Source: QHVT01 sp036399015
Lineage (GTDB): Bacteria > Acidobacteriota > Thermoanaerobaculia > Gp7-AA8
NCBI GenBank assembly: GCA_036399015.1
Contig: DASWNW010000025.1
Coordinates: 61,466-125,465 of the forward strand
Length of the DNA stretch: 64,000 bases
Direction of reading: 5' to 3'
In this document: piece after piece, positions 43,595-50,297 of the stretch
Position numbering within the stretch: position 1 is the first letter of the stretch
Layout: every line of letters begins with the position of its first letter
Notes under the pieces: model-generated
What the model saw: only the letters and a program-made list of their open reading frames with translations
Database searches by the model: none
What the model was told of the DNA's origin: nothing
Translations under genes and position numbers: made by a program

Positions 43595-44551
43595 TCAGCA
43601 CAGCAGCCGAAAATCCAGATTGCCCCCAGAAACCACAACCGCAACGGGTCCACTCACTCTCACCCTCCCCGAAACCAGCCCCCCAATCCCCAAAGCTCCC
43701 GTCGGCTCGATCACCATCTTCGTCCGGTACATCGCCCACTTCGTCGTCTCGAGCAGGAGGTCGTCGTCGATGCTGACCACGTCCTTGACCAGCTCGCGGA
43801 TGATGGCGAAGTTGCGGGAGCCGATGGCGAGGGTGCGGGCGCCGTCGGCGATGGTGTTGGGCGGCTCGATGCTGACGATCTCGCCTTTGCGGAACGACTG
43901 CTCGCCGTCGTTGCCGGCGGCCGGCTCGACGCCGTAGACGCTCACCGGCTTGAGGCTCATGGCGCCGAGGGCGGTGCCGGCCAGGAGGCCGCCGCCGCCG
44001 AGGGGGGTGACGATGGCGGTCACGTCCGGCCACTCCTCGACGATCTCCATACCCACGGTGCCGGCGCCGGCGATGATGTGCTCGTGGTCGAAGGGGGGGA
44101 TCACCGACGCCCCCTCTTTCTCCGCGATCTCCCGCGCCACCGTGTCGCGGGTGGCGGAGGTGACGCCGGCGCGCACCACCGTCGCGCCATAAGCCTCGGT
44201 GGCCTGGACCTTCGACATCACCGAGTTTTCCGGCATCACGATCGTCGCCTTCATGCCGAGGAGGCGGGCGGCGAGGGCGACGCCCTGGGCGTGGTTCCCG
44301 GAGGAGAAGGCGACCACGCCGCGCGCGCGCTCCTCCTCATTTAATTGCAGCAGGGCGTTCATCGCGCCGCGGATCTTGAAGGAGCCGGCCCGCTGGAGGT
44401 TTTCGCACTTCAGCCGCACCTCCACTCCCACCCTTTCGGACAGCGACCGGCTGGTCAGCAGGGGAGTGCGATGCACCCAGGGGCGGATGCGGTCGGCGGC
44501 GGCGCGGATGTCACGGAGATCGAGCGCGATGCTGCTGTTTGGCGAACTCAC
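43595..44551 (-). CDS. PLP-dependent threonine/serine dehydratase or racemase (fold type II)
   Basis: 318 aa from a GTG at 44551. SFKIRGAMNALL holds the Schiff-base lysine, SSGNHAQGVALAA binds the cofactor phosphate side, and PLGGGGLLAGTAL is the phosphate-binding glycine loop. It lacks the C-terminal ACT-like regulatory domain, so it resembles catabolic threonine dehydratase or serine racemase. The start is set by a TATACT box seven bases upstream, which makes a leaderless transcript likely; a start at 44593 would lie upstream of that promoter. Confidence 0.88.
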   Translation of the reverse strand: MSSPNSSIALDLRDIRAAADRIRPWVHRTPLLTSRSLSERVGVEVRLKCENLQRAGSFKIRGAMNALLQLNEEERARGVVAFSSGNHAQGVALAARLLGMKATIVMPENSVMSKVQATEAYGATVVRAGVTSATRDTVAREIAEKEGASVIPPFDHEHIIAGAGTVGMEIVEEWPDVTAIVTPLGGGGLLAGTALGAMSLKPVSVYGVEPAAGNDGEQSFRKGEIVSIEPPNTIADGARTLAIGSRNFAIIRELVKDVVSIDDDLLLETTKWAMYRTKMVIEPTGALGIGGLVSGRVRVSGPVAVVVSGGNLDFRLLC

Positions 44552-44558
44552 CTGCCGT

Positions 44559-44564
44559 AGTATA
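44559..44564 (-). promoter_or_regulatory. -10 element of the dehydratase gene, leaderless
   Basis: TATACT on the minus strand ends seven bases before the GTG at 44551, so transcription should begin at or next to the start codon. Confidence 0.5.
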
Positions 44565-44659
44565 AACTCCCGTCGATTATTTGATTTAAGCACTCAATAC
44601 GAGCCGGCGGCCACGCATGCGCCGGTACCAAGGTCATCTTCGGGTTGGAGGTTGGGGTT

Positions 44660-46294
44660 ATGTGGAGATGGGTTACCCGCGGCCTGGTTCTCTCCTTGCT
44701 GGCGCTGCTCGCGCCGCTTCTCTTTGCGCAGGCACCGGCGTTCATCGGTGACGTCGACTCTCCCGATCCGGCCCAGCCGCAGTCGGGCATGGTGCTCGTC
44801 ACCGGCTGGGTGCTCGATCCGCACCAGATCACCAAGATCGAGCTGTATGTCGACGACCAGTACCAGCACAACGCCGTGCTGTTCCTGCCGCGCATCGACA
44901 TCATCGAGGCGTTCCCCGACTGGCCGGGCATCCACAACGCCCGCCCCGGCTTCATCACCGGGTTCTCGGCGAACCGCTTCCCGAACGGCCCCCACACGAT
45001 GGAGCTGCGCGTCTACAACAGCAACGGCGACGTGCATTTCCTCGGGCGCCGCACCATCCAGATCAACAACACGATCAACCAGGCTCCCTTCGGGTTCCTC
45101 GACGTCCCCGACGCGCAGGGCGTCACGAACGTCTCCGGCGCCTTCCCGGTCCTCGGCTGGGCGGCCGATCTCGACGGCATCGACCGCATCGAGGTGCTGA
45201 TCGACGACGGCATCGTGCAGGGCGCCGTCCACGGCGACCCTCGTCCGGACGTCCATGCGACGTTCCCCGACTTCACCGGGACGCTCTACAGCGGCTACAT
45301 CGCCAACATCGACACGACGCGCATCCAGAACGGCATGCACCAGTTGCAGGTGCGCGCCGTGGACCGCCTCGGCGTCTCGAAGCTGATCGGCCGCCGCACC
45401 GTGCAGGTCATCAACAACGACATCAACCTCAAGCCGTTCGGCTTCCTCGAGGAGCCGCAACGCGACGCGGTGCTCTACGGCACCGGCTGCGGTGACGACG
45501 CCGGCCCGCCCCCGGTCTCGCCCCCCATCGCCCTCGGCGAGCACATCACGCCGGTCCGCGGCTGGGCACTCGATCTCGGCACCCGCGCCGACACCGGCCG
45601 CGTCGCCTACGTCGAGCTGATGGTCGACGGCGTGCCCTGGCTCGACACCGACGACTGCGGACGGGTCCTCGGCCAGTACGCCAACTGCTACGGCCTCCCG
45701 CGCTACGACGTGCAGCGCTACTACCCGACGTTCCCCGACGCCCCGCGCGCCGGCTTCCTCTTCACGCTCGACGTCGGCACGCTGCTGAACCTCGGCGTCC
45801 GCGAAGGCCACCACCGCCTCTCGGTCCGCGTCGGCGACCGCGAGCAGACGTTCTCCGAGATCCCGAACCATGACGGTATCCCCGTTTTCTTCCAGTGCGC
45901 GGAAGACGAGAACTTCGACTTCGCCGGCTTCGGCTTCATCGAGTTCCCGAACGTCATGGATTACCTCGCCGGCACGGTCGTCTTCCGCGGCTGGGCTCTC
46001 GAGACCCGCGGCGACATCGTCGCGGTCGAGCTGCTGGTCGACGGCAACTTCCTCGGCGTCGCCCAGTACGGCCTGCCCCGCTCCGACGTGGCCGACCACT
46101 ACCCGCACATCATCAACGCCCAGAACTCCGGCTGGGCCTTCACGTTCGACACCCGCTTCCTCTCGAACGCGCGCCACCGCCTCACGGCCCGCACGCTCGA
46201 CAGCCGCGGCAACCGCTCCGAGATCGGCTCGGTCGACTTCTACGTGCTGAACAACAACCCCCAGCCGGTCCTCTACACCCCCGACGTCAAGTAG
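44660..46294 (+). CDS. Secreted four-repeat Ig-like protein (544 aa)
   Basis: The start at 44660 has GGAGG eight bases upstream. A signal peptide occupies residues 1-23 (LVLSLLALLAPLLFAQ). Four similar units of 100-130 residues follow, each with VxGWxLD at its head, I..VE(V/L)xVDG, GxPRxDV..xFPD, SGF...DT..LxNGxHxLxVRA and a closing RTxQVxNN. This is the bacterial Ig-like pattern of surface adhesion or scaffold proteins. Ends YTPDVK, just before a strong terminator. Partner unknown. Confidence 0.8.
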   Translation: MWRWVTRGLVLSLLALLAPLLFAQAPAFIGDVDSPDPAQPQSGMVLVTGWVLDPHQITKIELYVDDQYQHNAVLFLPRIDIIEAFPDWPGIHNARPGFITGFSANRFPNGPHTMELRVYNSNGDVHFLGRRTIQINNTINQAPFGFLDVPDAQGVTNVSGAFPVLGWAADLDGIDRIEVLIDDGIVQGAVHGDPRPDVHATFPDFTGTLYSGYIANIDTTRIQNGMHQLQVRAVDRLGVSKLIGRRTVQVINNDINLKPFGFLEEPQRDAVLYGTGCGDDAGPPPVSPPIALGEHITPVRGWALDLGTRADTGRVAYVELMVDGVPWLDTDDCGRVLGQYANCYGLPRYDVQRYYPTFPDAPRAGFLFTLDVGTLLNLGVREGHHRLSVRVGDREQTFSEIPNHDGIPVFFQCAEDENFDFAGFGFIEFPNVMDYLAGTVVFRGWALETRGDIVAVELLVDGNFLGVAQYGLPRSDVADHYPHIINAQNSGWAFTFDTRFLSNARHRLTARTLDSRGNRSEIGSVDFYVLNNNPQPVLYTPDVK

Positions 46295-46298
46295 AACG

Positions 46299-46330
46299 AA
46301 ACGGCCCGGCGAAAGCCGGGCCGTTTTCGT
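46299..46330 (+). terminator. Intrinsic terminator after the Ig-like gene
   Basis: Perfect 12-bp stem AAACGGCCCGGC (46299-46310) with a GAAA tetraloop and GCCGGGCCGTTT, followed by T-rich TTTTCGTTT. Five bases after the stop codon. Confidence 0.95.
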
Positions 46331-46332
46331 TT

Positions 46333-46440
46333 GGTTGCCAGTTGCCGGTTGCCAGTTGCCGGGGTTCAGCTAGCAACCAGCAACCAGCAACCAGCAACCA
46401 GCAACTAGCAACGGGCAACGGGCAACCAGCAACCAGCAAC
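46333..46440. repeat. Word-repeat hairpin, GGTTGCC/AGCAACC family, unequal arms
   Basis: The left arm 46333-46360 has exactly four 7-nt units (GGTTGCC, AGTTGCC, GGTTGCC, AGTTGCC); the right arm 46372-46440 has ten units of AGCAACC type in unbroken 7-nt register. It lies between the Ig-like terminator and the dynamin-like stop (convergent genes). Confidence 0.92.
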
Positions 46441-46441
46441 A

Positions 46442-48178
46442 TCAACGTATCTCCGCCGCGATCGCCCGCGCCTCCGTCTCGATCTTCCCCAGCTTCTCCG
46501 CGAAGCGCTCGATCTTCTCCGACTCGGACGTGTAGAAGCGCTGGTACGGCTCGAACGCCGAGGTGATGCTGCGGAGCATGCGGTCGATCTCGGTCGCCGA
46601 CTCCCGGTCGAGCGACTCCTTGAGGTGCGTGCGCAGCTCCTCGATGCGGCGGCGGAACTCCTCCTTCGCCTTCGTCCGCTTGTAGGGGAGGATGAGGAAG
46701 CTCGTCACCAGGAGCATCGTCGCCGCGGTCAGGCCGGTGACGTCGACGGCGGTGCTGCTCACCGCGGTGGTCAGCAGGTAGCCGAGGCCGAGGGCGCCGG
46801 CGCCGAGACCGAACGAGTGCAGCACCGCGCGCATGGCGTTGTCGATGATGCGCCGCGACTCCACGTTCACGTCGTACGACGACAGCCGCTGTTCCGCGTT
46901 CGAGCGCATGCGGGAGTAGACCTCCTCCCGGTTGTAGGCGAACTCGCGCCCCACCTTGCCGATGATCTCGTCGTTCTTCGCGTCGGCCTCCGCGCGGCGG
47001 TGGAACGCCTCGATGGTCCCGTTCCAGAGCTTCATGTTCTCCTTCACGAGCCAGTCGACCGCCTCCTGGATCGTCGTGTCGATGCTCCCTTTCCAGCCCT
47101 GGAAGACCTGCCGCTCGAACTCCTCACGGAAGCGCGACGCGTCGCGCAGCAGCATCACGTGCTGGATGCGCACGTAATTGTCGAGGAACTCCAGCCCGCG
47201 CCGCTCCAGGTCCATGAGCAGGTTGTCGATGCGCACCACGAACTGCCCGAAGTTCGAGACCAGGTCGCCGCGCGCCCGCTGGAGCTGGTCGTTGATCGAG
47301 TCGATGCGCAGCTTGTCGGCGGCGAGCACCTCCCGCCGCGACTCGATCATCCGGAACTGCTTCTTCGACAGGCTGAGGATCGTCTCCAGAGGCGCGTTCA
47401 GCTTGATGCGCACCCGCTCCTTCTCCGACAGCACCTGGAAGATGTAGTCCTCCAGCGTCTCGAAGCGGCTGCGCGTCCATTCGCGCGGCGGCGCGTTCCC
47501 CAGCTTCGACTCCAGCGCCAGCTTCGCCGCCACCGGGTAGATCGTCGGACCGAAGCCGAAGATCGAGCGGGTGTTCGATTGCAGGTAATCGACGACCTGC
47601 TGCACCTCCGCGTCCGACTTCGTGTCCACCTTGTTCAGCACGAACACGACCTTCTTGCCCCACTCACGGATGTACTCGAGGAACTTCCGCTCAGATTCCG
47701 AAAGGGGCCGGTCGATCGACGTGACGAAGAGGATCAGGTCGGCGCGCGGGATGAAGTCCTCGGTGATCTCCTGGTGCCGCTGCACGATCGAGTTCGTGCC
47801 GGGCGTGTCGACGAGGGTGATGTTGCGCAGGAACTCGACCGGGTAGAACTGCTCGATGACGTAGTCGGAGACTTTGCGCATCGAGGCCGCCTCACCGTAG
47901 CGGAGGATGGAGATGACGTCGTCGACCGGGATCGGCCCCTCGGTACGCAGGCGCGCGCCGAACAGCGCGTTGATCATCGACGACTTGCCGGCGTTGAACT
48001 CGCCGACGATGACGAGGGTGAAGAGGTCCTCGAGCGTCGCCAGCAGCTCGTCCACGCGGCGCCGCTCGTCCGACTGCTCCCGCTCGAGCGTCTCCCGCAG
48101 CTCCACGAGCAGACGCTGCTCGCGGCGCAGGAGCGCCTGGACCTTCGCGTCGACGACCGTGTCGAAAATCCCGGGCAT
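46442..48178 (-). CDS. Dynamin-like GTPase
   Basis: 578 aa. The GTPase domain has G1 GEFNAGKSS, a candidate G2 Thr in the EGPIPVDD stretch, G3 LVDTPGTNSI and G4 LNKVD. Long helical stalk segments run from about residue 230 to 430. Two adjacent hydrophobic segments at about 455-500 (LHSFGLGAGALGLGYLLTTA and LTAATMLLVTSFLILP) suggest membrane insertion like bacterial dynamin-like proteins, which remodel or repair membranes. A final helix follows. Downstream partner of the two DUF2382 genes on the same strand. Confidence 0.85.
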   Translation of the reverse strand: MPGIFDTVVDAKVQALLRREQRLLVELRETLEREQSDERRRVDELLATLEDLFTLVIVGEFNAGKSSMINALFGARLRTEGPIPVDDVISILRYGEAASMRKVSDYVIEQFYPVEFLRNITLVDTPGTNSIVQRHQEITEDFIPRADLILFVTSIDRPLSESERKFLEYIREWGKKVVFVLNKVDTKSDAEVQQVVDYLQSNTRSIFGFGPTIYPVAAKLALESKLGNAPPREWTRSRFETLEDYIFQVLSEKERVRIKLNAPLETILSLSKKQFRMIESRREVLAADKLRIDSINDQLQRARGDLVSNFGQFVVRIDNLLMDLERRGLEFLDNYVRIQHVMLLRDASRFREEFERQVFQGWKGSIDTTIQEAVDWLVKENMKLWNGTIEAFHRRAEADAKNDEIIGKVGREFAYNREEVYSRMRSNAEQRLSSYDVNVESRRIIDNAMRAVLHSFGLGAGALGLGYLLTTAVSSTAVDVTGLTAATMLLVTSFLILPYKRTKAKEEFRRRIEELRTHLKESLDRESATEIDRMLRSITSAFEPYQRFYTSESEKIERFAEKLGKIETEARAIAAEIR

Positions 48179-48180
48179 CG

Positions 48181-48558
48181 CTACCGCTTCTTCCTGCTGT
48201 CCTCCACCTGGATCTGTTCGCGGCGCAGCGTCACGCGCTCCGAGGCCGGCTTGTGCACCTTTTTGGTGCGGATGTAGAGCTCCTCGCGCAGCAGGATGCG
48301 CTTCTCGACGACCGTGATCTCCTCCATCACCGGCACGATCAGCGTATCGCCCTCGCGGCGCGGCTTGGCCGGCTTCTTCAGCCAGGTGTTGCGCGCCACG
48401 TGCTCGATCTCGATCTCATCCGCCGTGGTGGAGGTGTCGATGACTTCTTCCCGCTCGGTCACGACCTTCGACACGCGCACGCTGCCGCGGTCGACCATGC
48501 GTTTGGTGACGTGCGCGGTCTCTTCGACGACGGGGATGACGACTTCTTTCTTCTTCAT
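48181..48558 (-). CDS. DUF2382 (YsnF/AvaK-type) protein, short form (125 aa)
   Basis: Two half-domains of the DUF2382 type: VVIPVVEETAHVTKRMVDRGSVR and LIVPVMEEITVVEKRILLREELY, each followed by a RVTLRREQ-like strand. The family is linked to general stress in Bacillus and cyanobacteria; its biochemical function is not known. The ATG at 48558 follows directly on the T-run of a terminator hairpin, with no ribosome-binding site; a GTG at 48594 would read through the hairpin and add 12 residues encoded by it. Confidence 0.75.
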   Translation of the reverse strand: MKKKEVVIPVVEETAHVTKRMVDRGSVRVSKVVTEREEVIDTSTTADEIEIEHVARNTWLKKPAKPRREGDTLIVPVMEEITVVEKRILLREELYIRTKKVHKPASERVTLRREQIQVEDSRKKR

Positions 48559-48592
48559 AAAAAGGGAGGACAGGCAATCCTGCCTGTCCTCC
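48559..48592 (-). terminator. Intrinsic terminator between the two DUF2382 genes
   Basis: On the minus strand a perfect 12-bp stem (GGAGGACAGGCA with TGCCTGTCCTCC, 48565-48592), a 4-nt loop and CTTTTT running straight into the ATG of the next gene. This hairpin sequence resembles a palindrome that I recall as dispersed in many genomes, so it may also be a REP-like copy. Confidence 0.8.
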
Positions 48593-48600
48593 ACGCAAAT

Positions 48601-49317
48601 CTACTGCCGACCCTGGTCGTAGCCGTACCGGATCGCGTCCTTGAACCGCTCCCACGTGCCTTTGTTGCGTGCTTCCCACTTGCCCTGGACGTCGGTCTCG
48701 ACGGACGACCAGTCGCCGCCGCCGCTGCCGGCGAGGTCGTAGCCGTACCGGTAGGCGTGCGAGTAGCCGCTGTCGTAGTCCCAGCCGCTGTCGGCGAAGT
48801 TCTGCTTGAAGTGCGTGCGGCAGGAAGCGTCGACCGTGTCGAAGCTGCGCGTGTGCGGCGTCGTGCCGACGATCGGCTCGACCCTCACGTCGGTCTTCCG
48901 GACCGTGTCCGAGATGTGCTCGGTGCGCTCGGTTGCTTCCTTCCCGACCACCACTTCTTCGACGACGCGGGCGCGCTTCTCCACGACGGCCTCCTCCGCC
49001 ATCTCGCGCATCTCGATCGTCGAGTTCTCGAAGGCGTGCAGGTCGCCGGGCTGAACCTCACGGTTCACCGGCCGCCGCTCCACCGTGACGTGTTCTTCGT
49101 GCAGGCGGACGTTCTCTTCGACCGGCGTGGCGGTGACTTCCTTGTGCACGCGAACGCCACCCGTCTCGACCGTGCGCTTGCCGACGGCGAGCTCTTCCTC
49201 GACCACCGGAATCGCGGCCTCTTCGTCCCGCGTGCGCGCGATCACCTTCTCGTCGCGCAGCGTGGAGCCGGTCGTGTCTACCGTACGGTTGAGGTTTTCA
49301 TCTTGTCGTTGAGCCAT
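48601..49317 (-). CDS. DUF2382 (YsnF/AvaK-type) protein, long form (238 aa)
   Basis: The start at 49317 has GCAAGGAGGAAAC, an ideal ribosome-binding site. Two DUF2382 half-domains (AAIPVVEEELAVGKRTVETGG and a second around STIEMREMAEEAVVEKRARVV) are followed by a C-terminal part with SGWDYDSGYSHAYRYGYDL and WERFKDAIRYGYDQGRQ, a tail seen with this domain in stress proteins. No signal peptide. Same strand as the short form, the GTPase and the lipid kinase. Confidence 0.8.
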   Translation of the reverse strand: MAQRQDENLNRTVDTTGSTLRDEKVIARTRDEEAAIPVVEEELAVGKRTVETGGVRVHKEVTATPVEENVRLHEEHVTVERRPVNREVQPGDLHAFENSTIEMREMAEEAVVEKRARVVEEVVVGKEATERTEHISDTVRKTDVRVEPIVGTTPHTRSFDTVDASCRTHFKQNFADSGWDYDSGYSHAYRYGYDLAGSGGGDWSSVETDVQGKWEARNKGTWERFKDAIRYGYDQGRQ

Positions 49318-49385
49318 GTTTCCTCCTTGCAAATAACCATTGCGAAGAGGGTGCCCTGATCGGTAATTCGGCCTGAGGATTTTTC

Positions 49386-50273
49386 CTATTCCGGCACTCT
49401 CACCGACACCGACCGCGGCACGCTCACGAGCGTCAGCGGCGTGCGCAGCGTGAACAGCTCGCCGTCGATCCCGACCTTCAGCGTGGTGCGCGTCGACTGC
49501 ACGCGCATCTCCGTCGTGCGGAACGAGGTGAAGCCGGGAATCTCGCGCACCCGGCCCGCCAGGTACCGCGCCACGATCGTCGCGAGCTGCCACCGCGTGC
49601 GGTGTGAGAGCCAGTACACCGACAGCTTCCCCTCCGTCATCCGCTCCCGCGCCGCCTCGATCCCGAACCGCTCCAGGTCGTACGAGTTGTTCGACACCAT
49701 GAAGACGTGCGTGCGCACGACCTCCTCCTGCTCGTCGGCCTGCACCGAGAGCGTGACGTGCGGGTATTTGCGCAGCGTGCGGTAGAGCGCGTAGAGGCGC
49801 GCCTTCCAGCGCGGGTAGTCGCGGCCGTGCTCCTCGCGCCGCGCCACCAGCTCCGGGTAGAGGCCGAGGGAGACGTTGTTGAGGAAGAAGCGGTCGTTGA
49901 TGCGCGCCGCGTCGATCTGCCTCGTTGCGCCGTGCAGCGCGACGTCGAGCGCCCCGCTCCAGTCCAGCGGGATGCCGAGGTCGCGGGCGAAGTGGTTGTA
50001 CGTCCCGGTGGGGATCACGGCCAGGATCGAGTCGGTCTGCGCGACCGCCTGCACGACGTGGTGCACGGTGCCGTCGCCGCCGGCCGCGATGAAGAGCCGC
50101 ACGCCACGATCGGCACGCGCGCGGATCTCTTTCGCGCAGTCGAGCTCCGGCGACAGCTCGAGCACCTCCACGTCCGCCGCCTCCGCCGCCTCGACGAGCC
50201 CGCCGGCGCCCGCCCTGACGCCCGAGTTGCGGTTGAGAAACAGGGTCGCGCTCGCTGGCAATTTCGACCTCAT
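49386..50273 (-). CDS. Diacylglycerol/sphingosine kinase-family lipid kinase (YegS-like)
   Basis: 295 aa. AAGGDGTVHHVVQA is the GGDG nucleotide-binding motif, followed by IPTGTYNHFARDLGIP, the second conserved loop, and a beta-sandwich C-terminal domain closing with VGIDGELF. Expected to phosphorylate a lipid headgroup hydroxyl at the inner membrane; the substrate is unknown. Divergent from the large outer-membrane-like gene, whose start is 24 bp away. Confidence 0.9.
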   Translation of the reverse strand: MRSKLPASATLFLNRNSGVRAGAGGLVEAAEAADVEVLELSPELDCAKEIRARADRGVRLFIAAGGDGTVHHVVQAVAQTDSILAVIPTGTYNHFARDLGIPLDWSGALDVALHGATRQIDAARINDRFFLNNVSLGLYPELVARREEHGRDYPRWKARLYALYRTLRKYPHVTLSVQADEQEEVVRTHVFMVSNNSYDLERFGIEAARERMTEGKLSVYWLSHRTRWQLATIVARYLAGRVREIPGFTSFRTTEMRVQSTRTTLKVGIDGELFTLRTPLTLVSVPRSVSVRVPE

Positions 50274-50297
50274 GTATGGCGTTGCAAACCGCCGTCG

